The notes beneath the pieces were generated by a model that was given only the letters and a program-made list of their open reading frames with translations, did not search any database and was not told where the DNA came from. A program made the position numbers and the translations under genes. This document shows, one piece after another, positions 33,277 to 41,575 of a DNA stretch of 64,000 nt (its first letter is position 1; the number at the start of each line of letters is the position of its first letter). Source of the stretch: Microbacterium oxydans (GTDB taxonomy: Bacteria; Actinomycetota; Actinomycetes; Actinomycetales; Microbacteriaceae); NCBI RefSeq assembly GCF_000956525.1, contig NZ_JYIW01000015.1, forward strand, positions 33,313-97,312. The letters are read 5' to 3'.

Positions 33277-33810
33277 ATGACTTCGCCTGCGCTCGACACA
33301 CTCCTGGCCCGCATCGTCGAGAGCGGACTGCTCGAGGATCCGGTCGCCGAGAACGGCCTGGTCTACGGGCGTGCGATCATCGATGCCGCCGGCACCGCGG
33401 TGAACGTCAACGTCGACCCGGAGCTCGACGACGACGATCAGGGCGACGACGTGGATCATGAGGTGCTGATCGCGGCGATCGCCCGCATCCTCTCGGTCGG
33501 CGAGTCCCGGTGGCGAGGCGTGATCGACGAGATCGTCGACGACATCGAGGATGCCGTCGACGACGAGCCCGTCATCGAGCAGGTCGATCTGCGTGACGAC
33601 CTCGAAGCCGCATCGGTCGTCGTGTTCGCCGATGCGATGCTGCTCGCGTTCCTCGCCCCGAAGCAGTTCCCCGACTCGCGCATCCTCGTGCAGCTGAACG
33701 ACGACCTCGAGGTCGAGGGCGTCGAGGTGCGCGAGCTCGACGGCACGGCGACGATCGACTTCGACACGCTCGACGAGCTGCTCGACGAGATCAGCCGGTC
33801 CGACAGCTGA
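33277..33810 (+). CDS. Acidic hypothetical protein
   Basis: A 177-aa, very acidic protein starting at the ATG at 33277 with GGGGG upstream. It has an Asp-rich centre (DPELDDDDQGDD) and a C-terminus with DDLEVEGVEVRELDGT. There are no cysteines, signal peptide or membrane helices. I do not recognise a domain; similar proteins are common near corA in Microbacteriaceae-like genomes as far as I recall, but I cannot verify it. The gene is convergent with corA and divergent from the SGNH hydrolase. Confidence 0.75.
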   Translation: MTSPALDTLLARIVESGLLEDPVAENGLVYGRAIIDAAGTAVNVNVDPELDDDDQGDDVDHEVLIAAIARILSVGESRWRGVIDEIVDDIEDAVDDEPVIEQVDLRDDLEAASVVVFADAMLLAFLAPKQFPDSRILVQLNDDLEVEGVEVRELDGTATIDFDTLDELLDEISRSDS

Positions 33811-33838
33811 CGGCGGCGATCCCGCGGGACTCAGGCGA

Positions 33839-34840
33839 TCAGAGCCACTTCTTGTACTTGAAGACGCCGAACAGCCCGACCGCGAACACGGCCATCGCGC
33901 CGATCGCCATCGGGTACCCGAACGCCCAGTGCAGCTCAGGCATCACCTCGAAGTTCATGCCGTAGACCGTGCCGACCAGCGTCGGTGCGAAGATGATCGC
34001 CGCCCACGAGGAGATCTTCTTGATCTCGTCGTTCTGCGCGAGCCCGGCCTCAGTCTGCCGTCTCGCGACGAGCGCCGAGTGCACGGTCAGCGCGTTCTCG
34101 AGGATCGCCCTGAACGAGTCGACCCGCTCGTTCACGCGGATCACGTGGTCGAGCACGTCACGCAGCGACCGCTGCAGCTCCTCGTCGATGCGGTACTTGT
34201 CTGAGCCGCGGCGCAGCCAGCCCAGCATCCCGGCGAGCGGATGCACCGCCCGCTGGAAGTTGATGACCTCACGCGACAGCTCGTAGATGCGGCGGGAGAG
34301 GGCATCGTCGTCGCTGTCGCCGAACAGCTGATCCTCGATCTCGTCGATGTCGTTCAGGAGCCCAGCCACGATCGGCTCGTACTCGTCGACGACCTCGTCG
34401 AGAATCGCGTAGAGCACCGCCTCCGGACCCATCGCGAGCAGTTCGGGGTTCGCCTCCATGCGGCGGCGCACGGCGGCCAGGTTCGGCGACTCGGCGTGCC
34501 GGATCGTCACGACGAAGTCCGGACCGATGAACAGGTGCAGCTCGCCGAACTCGATCGACTCCTGCTCGTCGCGGTACCGCGCGGGACGCAGGACGGCGAA
34601 GAGCGTGTCGCCGTAGCGCTCGACCTTCGACCGCTGGTGGCCGGAGAGCGCGTCTTCGACAGCCAGCGGATGCAGGTCGAACTCCCGTGCGACCGACTGG
34701 ACCTCCTGGTCGCTCGGCCGGTACAGGCCGATCCAGGCGATCCCGCCGTGCGCACCGAGGGTGCGCGAGGTCTCGTCGAGGTTCTTCAGGGTCTCGACGC
34801 GACGTCCGTGGACGTACACGCCGTTGTCGATGAGGGCCAT
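33839..34840 (-). CDS. corA: CorA magnesium/cobalt channel
   Basis: A 333-aa protein. The ATG at 34840 follows GGAG by 8 bp. The large cytoplasmic alpha/beta domain precedes a long helix and two C-terminal membrane helices. The selectivity motif GMN is present in TVYGMNFEVMPELHW between them, and the protein ends with basic residues (FKYKKWL). It forms a pentamer for Mg2+ (also Co2+/Ni2+) entry. The 269-bp leader upstream looks structured and contains a possible 22-codon ORF, so leader-mediated control is possible. Confidence 0.93.
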   Translation of the reverse strand: MALIDNGVYVHGRRVETLKNLDETSRTLGAHGGIAWIGLYRPSDQEVQSVAREFDLHPLAVEDALSGHQRSKVERYGDTLFAVLRPARYRDEQESIEFGELHLFIGPDFVVTIRHAESPNLAAVRRRMEANPELLAMGPEAVLYAILDEVVDEYEPIVAGLLNDIDEIEDQLFGDSDDDALSRRIYELSREVINFQRAVHPLAGMLGWLRRGSDKYRIDEELQRSLRDVLDHVIRVNERVDSFRAILENALTVHSALVARRQTEAGLAQNDEIKKISSWAAIIFAPTLVGTVYGMNFEVMPELHWAFGYPMAIGAMAVFAVGLFGVFKYKKWL

Positions 34841-35109
34841 GATGTGGCTCCGTTCTCGCAGGCGCACGCCGGGATCAGGCCGGGTGCGCAGAAATCGTCA
34901 AGGGGCGGATGACGCCACCGACGGCTGCAGAGAACGACGTGCGAACGCGGAGATGAAGCTCAACGCGAGTGTGCACGGAGTCGCGACGCAGCCGAGGCGA
35001 CGTCGTAACTATCACCGGACATCGCCATCACCGCCTTTCGGGACTCTGCTCGGGCCGGACGGCCCGAGGTGCCATGTTACTCCTCCTGCAGGGCTGCGCG
35101 TGCCGGGCG
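34841..35109 (-). promoter_or_regulatory. Structured corA leader region
   Basis: The gap between corA and the upstream SDR gene contains a GC-rich hairpin CTCGGGCCG-TC-CGGCCCGAG at about 35049-35068 and the candidate leader ORF at 34960-35028. A second hairpin-rich segment (GCGCACCCGGCC.../GGCGTGCGCC) lies near corA. Magnesium channel genes are often under leader RNA control. The M-box consensus was not found, so the mechanism is open. Confidence 0.35.
34960..35028 (-). CDS. Possible 22-aa leader peptide upstream of corA
   Basis: An ATG at 35028 opens MAMSGDSYDVASAASRLR followed by AHSR and a TGA stop. AAAGG lies about 10 bp upstream. It is in the corA leader after a strong hairpin. A short uORF in a Mg2+-channel leader recalls mgtA-type leader peptides, but size alone makes this a weak call. 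Confidence 0.3.
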   Translation of the reverse strand: MAMSGDSYDVASAASRLRAHSR

Positions 35110-35904
35110 CTACGGCACGATCGAGTCGATGTATCCGCCGTCGACGCGCACAGCTGCGCCGGTCGTCGCCGAGGCCAGCGGCGAGGACAGGTAGGCGACC
35201 ATGTTCGCGATCTCCTCGGGCTCGATGAGCCGCTGCAGCAGCGACTGCGGGCGGTGCAGCCTCATGAACTCCCGCTGCGCCTCGTCCCAGGGCAGGCTCC
35301 GGTCGACGAGCTCGTACACGAAGTCCTCGACGCCGCCGGTGTGCGTCGGGCCGGCGAGCACCGAGTTGACCGTGACCCCGGTGCCGGCCGCATCCTTCGC
35401 GAAGCCGCGCGAGACGGCGAGCAGCGCGGTCTTCGACATGCCGTAGTGGATCATCTCGGCCGGGATCACGACGGCCGAGTCGCTCGCGATGTTCAGCACC
35501 CGGCCCCAGCCGCGCTCCTTCATGCCCGGCAGCGCCGAGCGGATCAGCCGCACCGCTGCGAGCACGTTCACGTCGAAGTAGCGGCGCCAGTCGTCGTCGG
35601 TGATGTCGAGGGCGGGCATCGCGCCGAAGATGCCGAGGTTGTTCACCAGGATGTCGATGTCACCGGTCGCTGCCAGCACGGCATCCGCGCCGGCGACGTC
35701 GGTGACGTCTCCGGGGGCGGCGACCAGGTCGCGGTCGGCGTGCTCCTCGCGCAGGGCGGCGATGACGGATGCGACGGTGTCGCCTGCGCGGCCGTTGACG
35801 GCGACGCGGGCGCCGGCATCGGCCAGTGTGGTCGCGATCGCGAGTCCGATCCCCTGCGTCGAGCCCGTGACGAGTGCGGTCCTGCCGGTGAGCTCGATGA
35901 GCAT
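35110..35904 (-). CDS. SDR-family oxidoreductase
   Basis: A 264-aa Rossmann enzyme. The cofactor loop is TGSTQGIG, the NNAG motif is present as NNLGIFG, and the active site has Ser in IASDSA and Tyr/Lys in YGMSKTALL. The C-terminus DGGYIDSIVP is typical. Members are NAD(P)-dependent alcohol/ketone dehydrogenases of sugars, sugar acids and other carbonyls. It lies 65 bp after the Gfo/Idh gene pair controlled by a ROK repressor, so a sugar-derived substrate is likely. Confidence 0.88.
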   Translation of the reverse strand: MLIELTGRTALVTGSTQGIGLAIATTLADAGARVAVNGRAGDTVASVIAALREEHADRDLVAAPGDVTDVAGADAVLAATGDIDILVNNLGIFGAMPALDITDDDWRRYFDVNVLAAVRLIRSALPGMKERGWGRVLNIASDSAVVIPAEMIHYGMSKTALLAVSRGFAKDAAGTGVTVNSVLAGPTHTGGVEDFVYELVDRSLPWDEAQREFMRLHRPQSLLQRLIEPEEIANMVAYLSSPLASATTGAAVRVDGGYIDSIVP

Positions 35905-35969
35905 GGTGTTCCCTCCGTGGATGGCTGCTCCACGCTACAACCGAGCGCGGCCCGCATCCATGCCCGAGG

Positions 35970-36998
35970 TCAGGCGTCGAGGGCGACGACCTCGCCACCA
36001 CGGGAGGCGGAGGCCTGCGCGGCCTTCACGATCTCGACCGTGCGGATGCCGACGCCGGCATCCGGCTGCGGCTGGCGCCCATCGCGCACGGCGGTGACGA
36101 ACTCCTCGAGCAGCAGCCCGTCGAGGTCCGCCCCGACCGGCGCCCATGTCTCGCCGTGCGCATCGTGCCCGGCGACCCCCGTCGCGAACGGGCTGACGGT
36201 GAGCGTTCCGCGCTCAGCGACGATCTGCAGCGTGAGGCCGCCCCAGGTCGGCGAGCTGAGCGGCCAGCTCCACGAGCAGTCGATCGTCGCGATCACACCG
36301 CTCGGGTACCGGATCGTGACGAGTCCGCCGGTCTCGACCGCGAGGTCGCGCTGCGCGTGCAGGATGCCGTTCGACACCGCCCGCACGGACTCCGCCCGTT
36401 CGCCCAGCAGCTCGTCGAGCAGATCGGCGCAGTGCACCACGTGGTCGACGAGTGCACCGCCGCCCGCGAGCTCCGGATCGGTGAACCACGCCCGGTCCTG
36501 CGGCAGCGTGCCGTTGTTGATGCCGGTGACGCCGAGCACCCGCCCGAGTCGACCGCTGCGCAGCTCCCCGATGGCGTCGCGCACTGCCGGGGCGAAGCGC
36601 ACCGGATACGCGACCATCAGGATCACGCCAGCCCGGTCGCAGGCCTCGCGCATCGCGACCGCGTCGGCGACGGTGGTCGCGAGCGGCTTCTCGCACAGCA
36701 CATGCACGCCCTCGGCTGCCGCGCGCTCGACGAGGGCGCGGTGCTGCGAGTTCTCGGCGGCGATCACGACGGCATCCGGCTTCCAGGCGAAGGCCTCGTC
36801 GTAGGAGTCGACGTATTCGACGCCGAGCTGAGCGGCGAGCTCCGCGCCGCGGGGCGCATCGTCCGGCGCGCTCGCACCGTCGGGATCGGTGGCGATGAGC
36901 ACCACCCCAGGCATGGATGACAGCGCGTGCACGTAGCTCAGCGCGTGCGTGTGGGCGAAGGACAGCACGGCGATCCGCAGCGGGGCGGGAGCGGTCAT
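35970..36998 (-). CDS. Gfo/Idh/MocA-family oxidoreductase
   Basis: A 342-aa NAD(P)-dependent sugar oxidoreductase. The N-terminal Rossmann fold starts IAVLSFAHTHALSYVHALSS, an unusual variant without GxGxxG. The EKP motif is present in CEKPLATTV, and the C-terminal alpha/beta substrate domain has GGGALVDHVVHCADLL. It overlaps the upstream Gfo/Idh gene by ATGA. Such pairs often work one after the other on a cyclic polyol or sugar (oxidation to the keto form and later reduction), which would make an inverting or glycoside-opening redox cycle. The substrate is unknown. Confidence 0.88.
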   Translation of the reverse strand: MTAPAPLRIAVLSFAHTHALSYVHALSSMPGVVLIATDPDGASAPDDAPRGAELAAQLGVEYVDSYDEAFAWKPDAVVIAAENSQHRALVERAAAEGVHVLCEKPLATTVADAVAMREACDRAGVILMVAYPVRFAPAVRDAIGELRSGRLGRVLGVTGINNGTLPQDRAWFTDPELAGGGALVDHVVHCADLLDELLGERAESVRAVSNGILHAQRDLAVETGGLVTIRYPSGVIATIDCSWSWPLSSPTWGGLTLQIVAERGTLTVSPFATGVAGHDAHGETWAPVGADLDGLLLEEFVTAVRDGRQPQPDAGVGIRTVEIVKAAQASASRGGEVVALDA

Positions 36999-37999
36999 CG
37001 ACGGGCCTCCTCGGCCTGGGGTGCGGGAAGGGAGATCGCTGCGCCGGCCGCGATCGAGGCATAGGCGGCTTCGGCGACCGCGACGGCCTCGATGCCGTCG
37101 GCCGGAGACACCAGCGCGTCGCGATGCTCGGCGATGGCCTCGACGAAGTCGGCGATCTCGGCGTAGTACGGGCTCTCCTGCGGCGACATCGGCGGCAGAT
37201 AGTCGGCGTCGCCGCTGTCGGCCACCGAATCGGTGCGCAGAGTGTGGTCCTCGGCGCTGTCGTAGCGGAGGCGGCCTTCGGTGCCCGCGACCTCCACGCT
37301 CGTGCGGAACGGCATGCCGGGCGCAACCCAGCTGCCGTGGATGTGACTGATCACGCCGCTGCGGTGCGTGAGCACGACGTGCGAGGTGACGGGAGCCGGC
37401 ACCCGGTCGTCGACGGTCGGCGGGTTCTGCACCGCGTAGACCGAGGCGACGGGACCTGCGAACCAGATCGCCTGGTCGATGTCATGGATCATCAGATCGC
37501 GGATGACGCCGCCGCCGGCCCGTTCCGAGAAGAACCAGGGCGTCTGCGGCGCGGAGCCCGCCCGGCTGAACCGCTGCACGGCGACCGTGCCGATGCGGCC
37601 GGCCTCGATGCCCTCCTTGATGCGGCGGTACTCGCCCATGTAGCGGACGACGTGCGCAGGGAACAGCCGGACCCCGGCATCCGCCGCTGCCCGTGCCACG
37701 CTCGCCGCGATCTCGGCGATCGGGGCGAGGGGCTTCTCGCAGATGACGTCCTTGCCGCGGGCGATCGCGCGGAGGGCGAAGTCGGCGTGCGTGCTGCTGG
37801 GCGTCACGATGTCGATGATGTCGACGAGTTCGACGAGCGCATCGACATCGTCGACCACCGTGAAGCCGTACTCCTCGGCGATCTCCTCCGCGCCGACGAG
37901 CGAGGTCACGTAGCCGACGGCGCCGAGGGCGCGCCAGGCATCGGCGTGCACGCGGGAGATCCCGCCGGCGCCGATCAGTCCGACGGTCAACGTGCTCAC
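36995..37999 (-). CDS. Gfo/Idh/MocA-family oxidoreductase
   Basis: A 334-aa protein with the classic dinucleotide loop VGLIGAGGISRVHADAW, the EKP motif CEKPLAPIAE, and the substrate-domain segment GGGVIRDLMIHDIDQAIW with the catalytic Asp/His pair. It overlaps the ROK gene by ATGA on one side and the second Gfo/Idh gene on the other. Expected role: NAD(P)-linked oxidation of a sugar or polyol imported by the divergent ABC system. Confidence 0.9.
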   Translation of the reverse strand: MSTLTVGLIGAGGISRVHADAWRALGAVGYVTSLVGAEEIAEEYGFTVVDDVDALVELVDIIDIVTPSSTHADFALRAIARGKDVICEKPLAPIAEIAASVARAAADAGVRLFPAHVVRYMGEYRRIKEGIEAGRIGTVAVQRFSRAGSAPQTPWFFSERAGGGVIRDLMIHDIDQAIWFAGPVASVYAVQNPPTVDDRVPAPVTSHVVLTHRSGVISHIHGSWVAPGMPFRTSVEVAGTEGRLRYDSAEDHTLRTDSVADSGDADYLPPMSPQESPYYAEIADFVEAIAEHRDALVSPADGIEAVAVAEAAYASIAAGAAISLPAPQAEEARR

Positions 38000-39168
38000 T
38001 GGTGCTCCTCGGTGGGGTCGATGGGGGTCACGGACTCGTGGGCGAGCGGGGTGATCGGCGGCACCGGCATGTCGTCGATCCGGTAGATCCGGTCGGCGTG
38101 CCGCTGGAAGGCGTGCACGAGCGCGCCGTGCGCCGCGGCCTCTGCGCCGAGTCGTGCTTCGGCGAGCGGCACCTGGAACGGCAGCCCGAGGTGGTGGGGG
38201 AGCGCAGCCCGCAGCGGATCGAGCAGCTGTTCGTGCGCCGCCGACAGCCCACCGCCGATCACGATCATGGCCGGGTCGACCGTCATGATCAGGGTCGCGA
38301 TGCCGTGCGCCAGCTCATCGATGAAGGCGTCGAGCTCGGCCTGAGCATCCGCATCCCCTGCGCGTGCCGCACCGAACACCTCGGCGGCCGTTGCGGCCGT
38401 GCGCCAGCTGATCTGACCGGTCTCGGTGTCGAGCCCGCGGAACGCGAGGCGACCGATGTCGCCCGCGGCGTTGTGGATGCCGCGGCGAGGGCGCCCGCCG
38501 AGGATCAGGCCCATCGCGATGCGGTTGCCGACCGAGAGATAGATCACGTCGTCGACGAGCTGCGCGACGCCGAGATGATGCTCGGCCACCGCTGCCAGGC
38601 GCACGCCGTTGTCGACGGCCACCGGGCATCCGAACGCGTGCCGCAGCTGCGACCCGATGTCGATGCCGGACCACTCCGGGATCACGACCGAGGTGGTGAC
38701 GCGGCCGGAGTCGTCGACGATGCCGGGCAGGGAGACGCCGATCGCCCTGACCTGCGAGGAGGGGATCGACGAAGCGGAAAGGGAGCGGCGGATGTCGTCG
38801 ATCACCGCGGTGAGCTTGGCGGCGCCGCCGTCGTGGGCGGCGACGCCCTGGTAGCTGTGCTGCGCGATGACGTGGCCGGCGAGGTCGGCGAGCACGACGC
38901 GCACGCTCGCGACGCCGATGTCGACGCCGACGATGGTTCCGGCCGCGGCGTGGAAGGCGTAGCGGCGGGCGGGGCGCCCTGCCCCGCCGGCGTTCCTGGC
39001 AGGGGCGTCGATGATGGTGCCGGCGTCGCTCAGCGCGGTGACCGCGGTCTCGACCGAGGTGCGCGAGAGCTCGAGCGAGCGGGACAGCTCATTCACCGTC
39101 GCCGGGCCCACGTCACGGAGCTGCAGTGCCGATCGGGCCACGATCGACAGCGGGTTCGACACGACCAT
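37996..39168 (-). CDS. ROK-family repressor lacking the zinc cysteines
   Basis: A 390-aa ROK regulator with an N-terminal winged helix (VNELSRSLELSRTSVETAVT). The C-terminal ROK fold keeps GVDIGVASVRVVLAD and GDIGRLAF, but where other ROK proteins in this window have CxCGxxGC it reads LDTETGQISW, so the structural zinc site is gone. It heads an operon with two Gfo/Idh enzymes and an SDR and is divergent from the sugar importer. It should repress both units from the palindrome at 39238-39264. Confidence 0.88.
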   Translation of the reverse strand: MVVSNPLSIVARSALQLRDVGPATVNELSRSLELSRTSVETAVTALSDAGTIIDAPARNAGGAGRPARRYAFHAAAGTIVGVDIGVASVRVVLADLAGHVIAQHSYQGVAAHDGGAAKLTAVIDDIRRSLSASSIPSSQVRAIGVSLPGIVDDSGRVTTSVVIPEWSGIDIGSQLRHAFGCPVAVDNGVRLAAVAEHHLGVAQLVDDVIYLSVGNRIAMGLILGGRPRRGIHNAAGDIGRLAFRGLDTETGQISWRTAATAAEVFGAARAGDADAQAELDAFIDELAHGIATLIMTVDPAMIVIGGGLSAAHEQLLDPLRAALPHHLGLPFQVPLAEARLGAEAAAHGALVHAFQRHADRIYRIDDMPVPPITPLAHESVTPIDPTEEHQ

Positions 39169-39237
39169 GTGCGGTCCCTCCTTCTACGCCGTCGCTGGGT
39201 GCGATCAAAATAGCACACCGCATTTTCGAATCAAATG

Positions 39238-39264
39238 GTTTGGTTTTCACCCTGGAAACAAAAC
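39238..39264. promoter_or_regulatory. Divergent operator of the second sugar locus
   Basis: GTTTGGTTTTCA (39238-39249) and TGGAAACAAAAC (39253-39264) match at 10 of 12 positions around CCC. The AT-rich site lies in the 189-bp gap between the ROK repressor and the binding-protein gene. The ROK protein is the likely ligand. Confidence 0.6.
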
Positions 39265-39290
39265 TGTAACAACAACGTGAGAACTTGCCC

Positions 39291-39321
39291 TTGACGAATT
39301 ATCACACGGGAGTGTCATAAT
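39291..39321 (+). promoter_or_regulatory. Sigma-70-like promoter for the importer operon
   Basis: TTGACG (39291-39296) and CATAAT (39316-39321) with a 19-bp spacer, 36 bp upstream of the ATG at 39358. AAAGGAG just before the ATG is a strong ribosome site. The palindrome at 39238-39264 sits upstream of the -35 box. Confidence 0.6.
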
Positions 39322-39357
39322 AAATCAACTCAAGCACGGCACAAGCAAAGGAGCACC

Positions 39358-40599
39358 ATGCGCGTCAGCAAGATCACCGGCATCGCCGCGGGCATCGCGG
39401 CCGCCACCCTGTTGGCCGGATGTTCGGCCGGCGGCGGCAGCGCCTCCGCAGGAACGCAGGACATCACAGTGTGGCTGTACCCCGTCATCGCCGATGAGAC
39501 GATGCACAAGGACTTCTGGGACACGACGATCGCCGCGTTCGAGAAGGAGAACACCGACGTCAACGTCAAGTACGAGATCTTCCCGTGGGCGAACCGCGAC
39601 GAGGCGTTGCAGACCGCGATCGCGGCCGGCAAGGGACCCGACCTCGTCTACCTCGTGCCCGACCAGCTCGCGGCGTACCAGAAGTCGATCCTCCCGCTCA
39701 ACGATCTGCTGAGCGAGGAGCGACAGGGCGACCTGCTCCCCAACGTCAAGACCTCGGTCACGATCGACGGCGACATCCTCGGCGCCCCCGTGCTGACGAG
39801 CGCCCAGCCCCTCATCTGCAATGCCGCGGCGTTCGAGGCGGCAGGCGTCACCGAGTACCCGAAGACGTGGGACGACATCATCGAGATGGCCCCGAAGTTC
39901 ACCGAGAAGGGCATGTACGCCCTGAACTACCCGGCATCCGCCGAGAACACCCTCAATCTCACCTACTACCCGCTGCTGTGGCAGGCGGGCGGCGAGGTCT
40001 TCACGAAGGACGGCGACGTCGGCTTCGACAGCAAAGCCGGCGAGCAGGCGCTCACCTTCATCACCGACCTTGCGGAGTCGGGTGCGCTCGACCCCGAGGC
40101 GCTCACGACGAACGTGCCGCTCGAGCAGACCGCGATCGCGCAGGGCAAGGTCGCGTGCACGTGGAACAACGGCGTCACCGAGGTCGCTCCGTTCTGGGGC
40201 GAGGAGAACGTCAAGGTGCTCGCACCGCTGACCGACAAGGAGACCGTCGCCTACGGCACGGTCGGCTCGCTCTCGGTGCTCAAGGGCTCGAAGGCTCCTG
40301 AGGCCGCTGCGGCGTTCGCGGAGTACGCCACCGGCGCAGACGTGATCGAGCCCTACCTCAAGGCAGCCGGCTACTTCTCGGCGCTGAGCACCACCGAGCC
40401 GCTCTACGCCGACGACGCGCTGCTCGGCGAGGTCGAGAAGTATGTGCCGGACACCACGGTCGGCGAGCTCAACGCGAGCTCGCGTGCACTGATGGGTGTG
40501 CTGGCGCCGGAGATCCAGGCGGCGCTGCTCGGCCAGAAGGCTCCGGCAGATGCGCTGAAGGATGCCGCGGCTGCCGCGGCGCCGATCCTCAAGAAGTAA
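39358..40599 (+). CDS. Carbohydrate ABC importer solute-binding lipoprotein
   Basis: A 413-aa binding protein with a lipoprotein signal peptide ending in the lipobox LAGC (Cys22) and a Gly/Ser tether. Family-1 features include VWLYPVIADETMHKDFWDTT, AAGKGPDLVYLVPDQLAAYQ and KVACTWNNGVTEVAPFW. It is the extracellular receptor of the importer encoded by the next two genes. A 13-bp hairpin between it and the permeases probably lowers permease expression relative to the binding protein. The ligand is unknown, perhaps a glycan fragment released by the beta-helix protein at 46673. Confidence 0.92.
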   Translation: MRVSKITGIAAGIAAATLLAGCSAGGGSASAGTQDITVWLYPVIADETMHKDFWDTTIAAFEKENTDVNVKYEIFPWANRDEALQTAIAAGKGPDLVYLVPDQLAAYQKSILPLNDLLSEERQGDLLPNVKTSVTIDGDILGAPVLTSAQPLICNAAAFEAAGVTEYPKTWDDIIEMAPKFTEKGMYALNYPASAENTLNLTYYPLLWQAGGEVFTKDGDVGFDSKAGEQALTFITDLAESGALDPEALTTNVPLEQTAIAQGKVACTWNNGVTEVAPFWGEENVKVLAPLTDKETVAYGTVGSLSVLKGSKAPEAAAAFAEYATGADVIEPYLKAAGYFSALSTTEPLYADDALLGEVEKYVPDTTVGELNASSRALMGVLAPEIQAALLGQKAPADALKDAAAAAAPILKK

Positions 40600-40606
40600 G
40601 CAGCAC

Positions 40607-40638
40607 CGGGGGCGTGCGGAACGCACCGCACGCCCCCG
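40607..40638. terminator. Intra-operon attenuator hairpin
   Basis: CGGGGGCGTGCGG (40607-40619) pairs perfectly with CCGCACGCCCCCG (40626-40638) around AACGCA. It lies between the binding-protein and permease genes, a common position for a partial terminator or mRNA stabiliser that sets subunit ratios. Confidence 0.7.
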
Positions 40639-40669
40639 TCCCTCCATCCCCCCTGTGAGGTTTCGACTG

Positions 40670-41575
40670 ATGACGACCGCAACCACGGCGAAGAAGCCGA
40701 CAGGACCGGTGACCAGGGTGCTCGCCAGACGGGAAGCCCGAGTGGCCTTCCTGTTCGTGCTCCCCGCCTTCCTCCTCTTCATCGGCTTCCGCTTCGGCCC
40801 GAGCATCGTCGGCGTCGCGCTGAGCCTGTTCGACTACGACATCACCGGCGAGATCGCCTGGCGCGGGCTCGACCACTTCCAGCGACTCGTCGCCGATCCG
40901 CTGTTCTGGCGGGCGATGGGCACCACGCTGCTGTTCACGGTCTTCGCCGTGCCGATCTCGCTCCTCCTGTCGACCGTGATGGCCCTCGGCGTCCGCCGGG
41001 CGTTCCGCGGTGCCCGCTTCTTCCGCTCGATCTTCTTCCTCCCGGTGATCACCTCGCTGGTGCTCGCCGGCTCGATCTTCGTCTGGATCTTCTCCAGCAA
41101 CGGCCCGTGGTCCGCCCTGATGGCACCGCTGGGTCTCGGCGGATCCTGGCTCGGCAGCACGATCCTCGTCATCCCGGCGATCATCGTCGTCGGCGTCTGG
41201 TCGCGCTTCGGCTACGGCATGATGATCCTGATCGCGGCCCTGCAGGACGTCCCTCGCGAGCTCGAGGAGGCCGCGCTGGTCGACGGCGCGAACGCCTGGC
41301 AGCGGTTCCGCTGGATCATCCTGCCGTACCTGCGCCCGACGTTCTTCTTCCTCGCGGTGATCGAGACGACCGCGGCCTTCCAGGTCTTCGACGTCATCTA
41401 CGTCATGACGCAGGGCGGGCCGGCGAACGCCAGCTACTCGCTCGTCTACCTGCTGTACGACCAGGGCTTCCGCTACTTCGACTACGGCTACGCCGCCGCG
41501 GTCGGTGTCGCGCTGTTCATCATGACCCTGGTCGTCGCCCTCATCCAGCGCCTTGTGATCGGAAAGCAAAAATGA
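40670..41575 (+). CDS. Carbohydrate ABC importer permease (MalF type)
   Basis: A 301-aa inner-membrane permease starting at the ATG at 40670, GAGG about 9 bp upstream. It has about six membrane helices and the EAA loop ELEEAALVDGANAWQRFRWI for ATPase docking. The last four bases overlap the next gene. It forms the channel with the MalG-type partner. No ATPase gene is linked, again suggesting a shared ATPase. Confidence 0.92.
   Translation: MTTATTAKKPTGPVTRVLARREARVAFLFVLPAFLLFIGFRFGPSIVGVALSLFDYDITGEIAWRGLDHFQRLVADPLFWRAMGTTLLFTVFAVPISLLLSTVMALGVRRAFRGARFFRSIFFLPVITSLVLAGSIFVWIFSSNGPWSALMAPLGLGGSWLGSTILVIPAIIVVGVWSRFGYGMMILIAALQDVPRELEEAALVDGANAWQRFRWIILPYLRPTFFFLAVIETTAAFQVFDVIYVMTQGGPANASYSLVYLLYDQGFRYFDYGYAAAVGVALFIMTLVVALIQRLVIGKQK

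Noticed and set aside
34841..35109. M-box (ykoK) magnesium riboswitch before corA
   Set aside because: The conserved GTTAGGTGAGGCTCC-type start and partner segments were not found on either strand.
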